Of a stretch of 16,688 nt of DNA, positions 1-8,000 are shown in pieces. Within the stretch, counting starts at the first letter, position 1. Every line of letters starts with the position of its first letter. The stretch spans positions 3,044 through 19,731 of the forward strand of contig UZAE01013729.1 in assembly GCA_900617975.1 (NCBI GenBank), read 5' to 3'. A model generated the notes under the pieces. It made no database searches. It worked only from the letters and a program-made list of their open reading frames with translations, and was not told the origin of the DNA. Source of the DNA: Rodentolepis nana (lineage: Eukaryota > Platyhelminthes > Cestoda > Cyclophyllidea > Hymenolepididae). A program made the position numbers and the translations under genes.

Positions 1-16
1 CCCCCCCCCCCCCCCC
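1..16. repeat. C16 homopolymer at window edge
   Basis: An uninterrupted run of 16 C opens the window. Other G/C runs of 7-29 bases recur in this sequence, so the edge may be an assembly break at a homopolymer rather than an arbitrary cut; that is inference. Confidence 0.9.
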
Positions 17-66
17 TCCTGTCTGTGTGTAGTCGTCTTCTTTTGGTGTTTTGCGAGTTTGTCTTT

Positions 67-84
67 CCCCCCCCCTCTCTCTCT
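67..84. repeat. C9 run followed by short (CT)n microsatellite
   Basis: Nine C are followed directly by alternating CT dinucleotides. This is a simple low-complexity tract with no coding or regulatory meaning that I can support. Confidence 0.85.
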
Positions 85-158
85 TTACCGGTCTTCTTAC
101 TCTGTCTTGTGACCCCTGCTTGGTAAAAATGTCTCAAAATGAAAAAAATTAACCATGT

Positions 159-178
159 GAAATGAAATGAAATGAAAT
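159..178. repeat. GAAAT pentanucleotide microsatellite, four units
   Basis: Four perfect tandem GAAAT units are visible. The run continues imperfectly on the right (ACAATGAAA). It is a simple tandem repeat. Confidence 0.85.
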
Positions 179-296
179 ACAATGAAACGCCATGTAGACA
201 CACCTCAATGCGTAAGCACAGCTCTATCCCCTCTTCTTAAAATATGTAACACAGTATATCTATATATTAATATAACCTATGATACTTGTTACCCCT

Positions 297-312
297 TCTC
301 TCTCTCTCTCTC
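297..312. repeat. (TC)8 microsatellite
   Basis: Eight TC dinucleotides in a pyrimidine-rich stretch. The surrounding region from about 85 to 439 shows no credible gene; the reading frames there are short and unlike any protein I recognise. Confidence 0.85.
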
Positions 313-439
313 GCTTTTGATTTGTGCTTTGTCAGCTCAAACTGACTCGGTTGTTGTCATCCATGGCAAAGCTAATGATTGTGCACCATGGTTAAATCCC
401 CGAATAGGGGAAGCAATGAAATAGTCGAAATATGCATTT

Positions 440-452
440 AAGTCGGGATTTA
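440..452. repeat. 13-bp direct repeat, left flank of retroposon copy A
   Basis: AAGTCGGGATTTA here is repeated exactly at 769-781. The pair brackets copy A of the dispersed repeat exactly at the ends defined by the other copies, as expected of a target-site duplication made by target-primed retrotransposition. Confidence 0.8.
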
Positions 453-768
453 CTTATATCAAATGGCAGGCTTTATGATAGTTATCATTAGCCCTTTAGT
501 TGACTTCAGGCTTCGCGGAGGGGAGGAGGAACATCAAATTGAAAAAGTCGATAGGGAGGGGGGGAACAGAAGAGTGTTTCAAAGATATAAGAGACAAACG
601 CAAAGTTAGAACAAAGGTGAGGTGAGTACTGTGAAATATTCGAATATGGCATTGAATGAGGTGATGGTAGTTTGAAGTGAGAAGTCAACTGCCAGTTAAT
701 AGACTTTTGCCGTATGGGTATACGTTGCCCAGGGTGCACCACGTGGAGGTAAGTCTATCGCACACTCC
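453..768 (-). mobile_element. Dispersed retroposon copy A, flanked by 13-bp target-site duplication
   Basis: This is a full-length copy, about 316 bp, of a repeat present five times in the first 3.9 kb. Read on the minus strand, the family starts with GGGGTGTGCGATAGAC (here GGAGTGTGCGATAGAC). It runs through a conserved segment CCACGTGGTGCACCCTGGGC and a pyrimidine-rich centre, and ends in CTGCCATTTGA followed by an A/T-rich tail. Copy A is bounded by the 13-bp direct repeat at 440-452 and 769-781. No tRNA-like A or B box is obvious, so a classical tRNA-derived SINE head is not shown. It may be a SINE of another origin, or the 3' end of a longer LINE. The family has no name that I recognise. 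Confidence 0.75.
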
Positions 769-781
769 AAGTCGGGATTTA
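769..781. repeat. 13-bp direct repeat, right flank of retroposon copy A
   Basis: A perfect match to 440-452. It begins immediately after the conserved terminal CACACTCC of the element, which is where copies D and E also end (GGGG on the other strand). Confidence 0.8.
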
Positions 782-1155
782 AGTCAGAGGCTTTCCTTAA
801 TTGAAATTAACCATTTCCTCACTTGTTCTGTGTACTACAGTAAAGCTGCGATCTCATGACTGTATATCTGGGGTCATGAGTATCGCCATGTCAATGTCAC
901 TGTCCAATTAGTTTAAACGAGTTGTTAATCGGGGAAATTCGTTTCAGTAACAACCTGCAATTAAGGATTCAGAGAGACATTGGAGGTAAAATTAAAAGGT
1001 ACTTTGTTTCCAAACAAACAACTTTAACTTTTGAAATCTTAACAATTTAGAATGGTGTAATGAAACATTCACTATTCCAAAGGTCTCTTCACTGTTTAAC
1101 CAGTCAAAATAAGATTGAGGCTAATAATATTCCACAAATCTATATTTGCAAATTT
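782..1155. other. Non-coding spacer
   Basis: No gene, RNA gene or repeat could be supported. I looked here for the missing left inverted repeat of the mariner element and did not find it. Confidence 0.6.
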
Positions 1156-1213
1156 GGGGTGTGAGATCGACTTGACTCCACGTGGTGCACCCTGGGCAAA
1201 GTATACTCATACG
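1156..1213 (+). mobile_element. Retroposon fragment E (5' end only), joined to mariner
   Basis: 58 bp of the retroposon family in sense orientation. It begins with the intact GGGGTGTG terminus and runs through CCACGTGGTGCACCCTGGGC to CATACG. In copy D the sequence continues GGCAAAATGTCT. Here it stops at the ambiguous base 1214 and mariner coding sequence follows at once. The remaining roughly 260 bp of the element do not reappear on the far side of the mariner, so this is not a simple insertion of mariner into a full retroposon. Confidence 0.8.
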
Positions 1214-1945
1214 NATGGAGATGAAGCCTTAAAAGAAAGGCAGTGTCGAAATTGGTTTGAAAGATTTCGTTCCGGTGATTTTTCACTGAAAAATTCACAA
1301 CGATCTGGCCGCCCAGTCGAAGTGGATGAAACCCATATCAAGGCCATTATCGATTCAAATCGTCACAGCACAACACGAGATATTACAGAGAAGCTCAATG
1401 TGTCGCATACATGCATTGAAAAAAAATTAAAAACCCTTGGTTATGTCAAGAAACTTGATTTATGGATCCCTCACCAGTTAAAGGAAATTCATTTGACGCA
1501 ACGGATTAGCATCTGTGATTCGCCGCTACTGAAACGCAATGAGAATGATCCATTTCTGAAGAACCTAGTTACTGGCGACGAAAAGTGGATAGTTTATAAG
1601 AATGTTACTCGCAAGAGATCATGGGTGAAGCAAGATCAACCAGCCCAAACAGTATCAAAAGCAGAGATTCACCAAAAAAAGATTATGCTGTCAGTCTGGT
1701 GGGATCACAAAGGAATTTTGTATTTTGAACTCATGCCGCAGAACCAAACGATAAATTCAACTGTGTATGTTGAACAACTCGAAAAACTGAAGGATGCAGT
1801 TGAAGATAAGCGGCCGGCATTATCAAATCGGAAGGGTGTTGTTTTCCATCATGATAACGCAAGGCCCCACACACCTTTGGTTACTCGGCAAAAATTATTA
1901 TGTAAAAAGGTCATCGACAAGAACGGCCAATATCTAATTGAATAA
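1214..1945 (+). pseudogene. Mariner transposase, 5'-truncated and lacking the third catalytic Asp
   Basis: The frame is open from upstream retroposon sequence through to a TAA at 1943-1945. Recognisable mariner sequence starts after the N with GDEALKERQCRNWF. It includes the helix-turn-helix region (RSGRPVEVDETHI, EKLNVSHTCIEKKLKTLGY), the WIPHQL linker, the first catalytic motif VTGDEKW (Asp at about 1577-1579) and the second, HHDNARPH (Asp at 1853-1855). Shortly after TRQKLL, near 1900, the reading jumps to KKVIDKNGQYLIE, the family's extreme C-terminus. About 70 residues, including the PYSPDLAPSDY block with the third Asp of the DD34D triad, are missing in frame. The first 25-30 residues are also missing. 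The apparent ATG at 1115 lies in non-transposon sequence and is not a genuine start. The product could not catalyse transposition. Confidence 0.93.
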
Positions 1946-1994
1946 AGTTATATTTTTAAACAAAAATTCCGAATTTGCCTTCTTATTTGAAATC

Positions 1995-2019
1995 GGCAAT
2001 GACTTAGTTGCCAATCTAA
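1995..2019 (+). repeat. Right terminal inverted repeat of the mariner
   Basis: Read on the minus strand it begins TTAGATTGGCAACTAAGTCA, closely resembling the TTGGGTTGGCAACTAAGTAA-type ends of mariner elements. It is followed by TA at 2020-2021. No matching left copy was found upstream. Confidence 0.85.
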
Positions 2020-2021
2020 TA

Positions 2022-2430
2022 GCTCTTTTAAACCTCGAAAACATTCGTTCCTACCACCTTATCACATAAACGACATACTTAATTGATTTCGGATTTAAAT
2101 TGTCCCCAAAATTCCATCGATTACCTCTCACTTTTTCCCCGCGCCGAAGCACAGCCAACAAGACTGGGAGACTGCATATTTGACGGTCTCAGTGACTAGA
2201 CCACATGGCCTACTTTTCGGGCATTCCCATTTACCTTTTAATTGAATTGAATTGGGAGATGAAATCAAGTTGTTCCACTTCCCATGCTTTTTGAACCCAT
2301 CTTTTGTCTAGAATTCACACTCCATGAATTTATAGCCTCTCCTTCGCAGACAGATTGTTTTTGAGGTCATTAATCAAACCAGTAGTTGGATACCTGTCCC
2401 AAACGCCGAGTGTACCACTTCTACATAAAA
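2022..2430. other. Non-coding spacer
   Basis: No coding region, RNA gene or repeat copy could be supported between the mariner end and retroposon copy B. Confidence 0.6.
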
Positions 2431-2791
2431 TTTATTTTGTTATTTCAAATGGCGGGCTTTATGATACTTGTCGTTAACCCCTTAGGCTAACTTCGGGCTT
2501 CACAGAGGGGAGGAACATCAAAGTGAGAATGGCTTCACAGAGGGGAGGAACATCAAAGTGAGAAAAAGTGGAGAGGGAGAACAGAAGAGTGATTCAAAGA
2601 TGTAATAGGGACAGACAGACGCAAAGGCAGGGAGAAGGTAAAATGAGTATTGTGAAAGTGGTCGAAAATGACATACAGTGGGGTGATGGTAATTTGAAGT
2701 CAGAAGTTAACTGGCAGTTAATTGATTTTTTACCGTATGAGAATACGTTCCCCAGGGTGCACCAATTGGAGGTAAGTCTATCGCGCACCCC
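2431..2791 (-). mobile_element. Dispersed retroposon copy B, with internal tandem duplication
   Basis: On the minus strand this begins GGGGGTGCGCGATAGACTTA and ends in CCCGCCATTTGAAATAACAA with an A/T-rich tail, matching copies A, C and D throughout. It is longer than the others because a 33-bp segment is duplicated. Flanks do not give a clean target-site duplication. A CTTC..ATA..AATTT similarity on the two sides is too imperfect to use. Short reading frames on both strands are parts of the repeat, not genes. Confidence 0.8.
2496..2563. repeat. Tandem duplication of 33 bp, period 35, inside copy B
   Basis: The segment starting GGCTTCACAGAGGGGAGGAA at 2496-2528 is repeated identically at 2531-2563 with two extra bases between. 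The unit occurs once in copies A, C and D, so the duplication is private to copy B. The units are identical, so it is probably young. Confidence 0.9.
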
Positions 2792-3073
2792 CACCCCCTC
2801 CCTCTTCATACAATAATTTTGAGCTCCCAATCTCCTATGCTCCTCAATTGGCTTCTTTCCAGGTTATTCTAACTTGTAGAATCTTAGTTCACAGCTGGAA
2901 CACTCATTCACAGCGAAGCAAAATGTGAACGCTGTTAGTAATGACATGCATAACTATCCAGATAAGCTTGTAAGTGTCCCGAAAATTAAATCATTCACAT
3001 GAGCTTAAACACCGGAAACCGTGAACTGGTTTGCTATCACTAAACAAAAGATTTATAGTCGAACGGAGAAGGA

Positions 3074-3387
3074 TATATTTATTTCGAATGGCAGGCGCTT
3101 TGATAGTTATCATTAGCACCTTTAGCTGACTTCGGGCTTCACAGTGGGGAGGAGCATCAAAGTGAGAAAAATTCGAGAGGAGGAACAGAAGAGTGATTCA
3201 CAGATGTAAAAGAGACAGACAGACACAAAGGCAGAGAAAAGGTAAGATGAGTACTGTGAAGTGGTTGAATTTAACATACCGTGGGGCCATGGCAGTTTGA
3301 AGTCAACTGCCGGTTTATAGACTTTTTGTCGTATGAGTATACGCTGCTCAGTATGCACCACGTGGAGGTAAGTCTACAGCAGACCCC
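3074..3387 (-). mobile_element. Dispersed retroposon copy C
   Basis: A near full-length copy, about 314 bp. On the minus strand it runs from GGGGTCTGCTGTAGACTTAC to CGCCTGCCATTCGAAATAAA. It has the conserved CCACGTGGTGCA segment and the family's central block, but lacks the poly-pyrimidine expansion of copy D. No clean target-site duplication is visible. Confidence 0.8.
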
Positions 3388-3541
3388 ATGGATTAGTATA
3401 CGAAGTAGCTCGTACAGTGCGAAATATACACAGACACCCATATCTAGTACTACTTAATCTCAGTAATCTCCTTGGCAAAGTACCCGAGTATGTGCAATCT
3501 CAGGGAGTTAGTTGAACTATTTCCATTATATTAGGAAAAGC

Positions 3542-3880
3542 GGGGTGTGCGATAGACTCACCTCCACGTGGTACACCCTGGGCAACGTATACTCGTACGG
3601 CAAAATGTCTATAAATCGGCAGTTGACTTCTGACTTCAAACTATCATCACTCGACTGTATGTCATATTTCACTACTTCACAGTACTCACCTCACCTTTTT
3701 TCTAAATTGTCTACCTTCGTCGTTGAAACACCCTTCTGTTCCCCCCCCCCCCCCCCCCCCCCCCCCCCCACCCCGACTCGACTTTTTTTCACTTCAATGT
3801 TCTTTCCGCTCTGCGAAGCCCGAAGTCAACTAAAGGGCTAATGATAACTATCGAAACGCCTGCCATTTGAAATAAATAAA
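3542..3880 (+). mobile_element. Dispersed retroposon copy D, sense orientation, with C29 expansion
   Basis: A full-length copy, about 339 bp, opposite to A, B and C. It begins GGGGTGTGCGATAGACTCAC and ends GCCTGCCATTTGAAATAAATAAA, the clearest example of the A-rich, AATAAA-containing tail. Part of its excess length is the 29-base C tract at 3741-3769. The reading frame across it (RLTSTWYTLGNVYSYGK) is shared by copy B, and its later part (QYSPHL) by copy A. Shared ancestry and little divergence explain this, and it is not evidence of a gene. Confidence 0.82.
3741..3769. repeat. C29 homopolymer inside retroposon copy D
   Basis: Twenty-nine consecutive C follow CTTCTGTT. The same site in copy A, read on the other strand, holds G7 (558-564). 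In copies B and C it is a mixed purine stretch. The run therefore grew within the element. Confidence 0.95.
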
Positions 3881-4743
3881 TTATCTACAACACTAATGCA
3901 ATTTTCATTCCCCTTCTTTCAACCAGGCACAAAAAGTTACACAAATAATGGATATCTATTAATCTAATAATAGTTATTGTCTGAAAATCGCAATGAGCTA
4001 TTGGAGTAAAAAAAGGAGTGTTGTATTTTGAATACCTGAAACATTCACGGAAATGAGGAAGAACACAAGAAGGCCAATTAAAACGCAGTGAAATGTCCAT
4101 TTATTAGTTAAATTAAGTGAGATGGATGCCAAATTAATTGGATGTAAGGAAAGTGACGCGAACGCCGACGCACTTGCAAATGGATATGAAGACGTCAAGG
4201 CACGCCAATGAGCATAAAAATCAATAACACTACGATAATGCATTCAGGCGCGAGAATGAATTCTTGTGAAAAGCTGATCAAGAATTTACATTACCCCCCG
4301 AAGTATGGCAATTTTCATTTCTGCTATTCAGAACAAGTCAAAATGTCAATAACATAAGAAAATTAATCTGGTTACAGGAATTACTGAGGGGTGGGGGCGC
4401 TAAAATGAGATATCCGTAGTTTAAATCTCTCGTAGCCCCATTGTGGTTAGATGGTTGCATCCTAACATTCTTATACCCATCGATACATCTTTGTTTAACT
4501 TTATCATCTTATTTGCTTCAAGCTCTACCACAAGAGAGAGAGCGACTGATGACCTTAACAATGGTCCATCCATCATGCGTCTTCATTTTCAGTTACCAAG
4601 GGCAAGAGCTAAAATTATCTACCACAACCAATTACAACTATTTGCTAAAAAGGCATAAAAAACCAGGGCTTCAATGACAATGATCCCAAAAGAGACAAAG
4701 GAATTAGGTCAAACGTTTCTCACAATAATTATTCAATCTCTAG
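3881..4743. other. Intergenic and downstream region of farnesyltransferase gene
   Basis: This region contains the 3' untranslated region of the minus-strand gene that ends at 4744, but no close canonical poly(A) signal is visible. The nearest AATAAA on the minus strand is near 4100. Short reading frames here resemble nothing known. No repeat copy or RNA gene could be supported. Confidence 0.55.
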
Positions 4744-5045
4744 TTAAGGCGATGTACAAATGTCTGGGAGAGAGTAACCCGATTCGGAGACATCCGATTC
4801 CTCGTGATTTCCCCCAATTAGCTCGTCACAAACTGTCAGTTTGAAAGCCATGGCCTCGGCAGCTTCCATGGCTTGGCTGGCAGCTTCATCACGATTCACA
4901 GAGGAGTCTAGAAGGCTGAAGTAGGTACGCCCAAAGACGGCAGAATCAAGCACTACATTAAGCGCTGGGTCGATATCAGCTAGCTCATTGCCCCACTGGC
5001 AACCAGCCACATCTCGCGCGGGAACTGGTGGATAAGGAAGATTAT
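4744..5045 (-). CDS. FNTB: FNTB exon 5, C-terminus and stop
   Basis: Acceptor TTTTCATCACCTTTTAG. Its first two bases complete a GAT codon begun in exon 4. [21 protein letters not shown] aligns with human NALQPTHPVYNIGPDKVI..TYF. The gene then continues with an alanine- and glutamate-rich helix ([12 protein letters not shown]) and an acidic tail before TAA at 4746-4744. The intron before it (5046-5877, 832 bp) contains a G13 run at 5612-5624 and nothing else recognisable. Confidence 0.9.
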
Positions 5046-8000
5046 CTAAAAGGTGATGAAAAGTCGTCAAAGGTTTTGAAGCCAATCTTAGTTATCACTC
5101 CACGTGAAAGCATTCGAACAGGAGGTGAGACAAAATAGACCTGTTAATTGATGCAACAGTGAGGAGCGATTAAGTACAAATAGACAATGGCTTAGCACAT
5201 TCCGTGGCAAGATTTATTTGACTTTTTGAAAATATTAAGTTGTTGCGCACTTTCACACCTTCATTGTGTCTCGCATCAGAGTTCAAATTTCGTTAAATTA
5301 AACCTTAAGTTCTTGAGCGAGATCTTGTCCTCAGTGCTAAGAGCATAATCAAAGAGAGAACGCTTTAATACCAGTTGATCGATTAAATTCTCTCTCCAGA
5401 CGACTAAGTTCAGTTAGTCAGTGGTAGATAAGATTATAATACAATTCCCTCAAGGTGACATTTAATATCTATTGATTTAACAAGAGGGATTCACATCGCA
5501 TCGATTTCTGAGTAGACCAATTGAAGACATTTCAGGTAGCAGCAGTTGCAGGATCGAAATCGAATGTTGCAAGGGGGAAAATCTTATGAGTGATTTGGAG
5601 GGAAGTGGGGTGGGGGGGGGGGGGTTAAAACCGGTAGCCGAGGTGATAAAGAGGGGGCAGGTTTTAAAAAACTCTATTTTCAAATGAAACACCAGTCAGG
5701 CGCTTCTAAAATAGACTAAAGTAAAATTCATAACAATGAGTCGGCTAAATTTAGCTACTGACAAACTTACTACCCGAGTAATGCCATCTCATAAGAAGCC
5801 CAGGACATTCACGCCATATTTAACCATTAGAGTTCACGAAATGTGGGGAGGGGGGTTAAATCCTCAGTTGCAAATACCTGAATTTTCGATATTAGTTGAG
5901 GTAGAAGAATCTGGAATACGTGGAGAGTGTTGAGCAACTGTGAGACCACTCAATGCATAGCATGTGTGATAGGGATCCACATTCTTGCCAGGCTTGTCAA
6001 AGAGACCACCTCCACTCGCATTTATCACCGGGGACCGATCGTTGGGTATTGAGAGACCTGGAGGCGAGGAATGAACCTTCTGGCAACACAGGATAATGTA
6101 CTCCTGGAGGAAAGCAAAACAGGCATTTGTCATATAACAGCCATACTTTTAAGAGGGCACAGACCAAGTCACGTGTGAAATACGCATAGTGGGTTGGTAT
6201 ACAGAGTGATGAACAGGTTGACAACGAATCTTTGCTCAGCAAAAGCTTGGCAGTTGGATCACAGAAAGAAATCACCACTGCACTTCAAGTGGATACTGCC
6301 ATTGGCCGTTTGCGTGACTGACCACGTATAGTGCGTGACAGCTATGGTGCAACTGTTAGAGATGAGGCAGCAACTAGGAAAAGGTGAGCAAGCACAACAT
6401 TTCCGCCCAATTTCTAACATGGAGGGTCTCCTGCTTCTGAACCCACTGAAGGAAAACATTTTCAATTGACCTTATAGGGATAGACGTGCAACGTCAAGCT
6501 TAAACTAGAGCCATCACAACTACAATTAGAAAATTTGAGCAAAATGATGAGCACTTATATGACTCAAGTGATCTGGGATCACGATTAGTAAATGTCCTCC
6601 AATCTGCTAAGCAACTTCCCTTAATTAATCCAATCCCAATTAGATTATTGATCTTTACAGGCTGCGCAGGGATATCAACAACTAATATACAACTCCGCAT
6701 TTCGGTTCACCTGAGCAAATAAAGTTCAGTCATCTTTATCACATGATTATGCTAATTCTTAGTAAGCTAAGTTAATACACCATCTCCCAGATAATGCTTA
6801 AATTTTCAAACTCCCTGAAATGTGCTTTCTAAAGGAGTCTATTTTAATTAGAACTCGTGGCCTTAAAAGCCTGAAAGGATGAGTTTTCTCAAATGTCAGA
6901 TATGTGGGAAGGCGGAACGTACCTGTAAAGCAGAAGTGTCGAACAGGGTGTATTCAGGACGAGTGGAATCGCCTGAGGAGGTGGTGTTCTCGAAAAGGAA
7001 TTGCTCCAGCAGAGGAAAAATTGCACCCACCCAAAACGAGTAGCAACTATCTACGAGTTTGTGAGTTCTACCCTGCTCATGGGAAAAAAATGCGATTCAA
7101 GATGAGCAGCAGCAGCAGCACATTCACTAAAGATGCTTTCACTTAGTACTTTGATGACAAAAAGATAAAAATTGAAGTTATTAATAATAAGAGGTGGCTA
7201 TCAAAGCGTACGACAAAATTTATATGCGCACAATGCACAATCATCATTCACTCATGCCGATTGTGGCATAATGCGCGATAAGAATTTGGAGGAGAATTCG
7301 AACTGTGGAATTTATTGATTACAGAGCTGAAAAAGGCGGATTCTATTTATTGACGCAGCCCAATGACTCTATGCTTTGTCTATAACCTCGGAAGCAGGCA
7401 AGAATTGATAGATTAGCTGAGAAAGCTGTAACTAAGCGACGGCAGGTCCAACAACAAACAGCAAAAGTTCTATTCTATTTTCCAATCGAGGTGAAAAAAA
7501 ACATGCATCTAAGTCCATGCGGGGTAACTACTATCAGGCCATATGCATTGGCAACAAAATTGTTGACGATATACTACTTATACATGTCCCAGTAGTTAAA
7601 AAGAAGTCGTTTTTTAATGCCATAGCAGTTACGCATTGGGGAAGGGTGAGAAAAAGTCAATGACGAAGAAAGCCAGTAGCATCGCTAAAAGAGCTTATTA
7701 AACGACGAGGCTATTGCTGGAAGAACACAGCTAGAACTGCAGTTGACGAAACAGAAGAACGGAGGGGGGGGGGTGTGGAGTGGGGAGGCGTAACACACTA
7801 GCAGATTTATTAGCCTAACAATGGCGTATACGTATAAAGGGAGACAAATGGCTATCATAGTTAAACACTATAGAACCTTATGATGTGATATAATGAAATT
7901 AACTTTTTAAGCAAAAGATGCTAACCTGATGGGGATCCGCATTATACCGACCCACCATTTCATCACGAATTGCAATATCTAAGTGTCACTTTATTTAAAT

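Larger units (their letters stand above)
1214..2019 (+). mobile_element. Degenerate mariner (Tc1/mariner, cecropia-type) transposon
   Basis: The element has a transposase coding region, a short 3' untranslated stretch and a right terminal inverted repeat ending at about 2019. TA at 2020-2021 would be the target dinucleotide. The left inverted repeat, 5' leader and first codons of the transposase are absent, replaced by retroposon fragment E at base 1214. The element is therefore missing one end, carries an internal coding deletion, and should be immobile by itself. The class assignment rests on the transposase sequence and the TTGGCAACTAAGT-type end, both typical of mariner elements widespread in invertebrates. 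Confidence 0.93.

Noticed and set aside
506..859. Reading frames of 60-78 codons across retroposon copy A
   Set aside because: The same frames recur in copies B-D because the copies are little diverged. They carry stops and shifts in different places and match no known protein.
1115..1213. ATG at 1115 as the start of the mariner transposase
   Set aside because: The codons before 1214 translate spacer and retroposon sequence, not the known N-terminus of mariner transposases.
3512..3841. Proline-run protein in copy D
   Set aside because: The proline run comes only from the C29 homopolymer inside the repeat.
4430..4480. tRNA-like string (CATTGTGGTTAGATGGTTGCATCC)-type region as a possible tRNA or SINE head
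   Set aside because: It vaguely resembles an A box and D-arm, but no B box, T-arm or acceptor pairing follows.
6259..6465. Minus-strand frame rich in cysteine, considered as the missing FNTB exon
   Set aside because: It does not match the GRxxKLVDxCYSFW segment, which is found instead at 6923-7072.
6904..7146. 80-codon plus-strand frame with Cys and Arg-rich sequence and a serine run
   Set aside because: It is the antisense shadow of FNTB exon 3, whose splice sites, phases and homology are clear.
7620..7800. Possible sixth retroposon copy near the G10 run (CAGTTGACGAAACAGAAGAACGG)
   Set aside because: Only scattered short matches to the family, with neither terminus nor the CCACGTGGTGCACC block.
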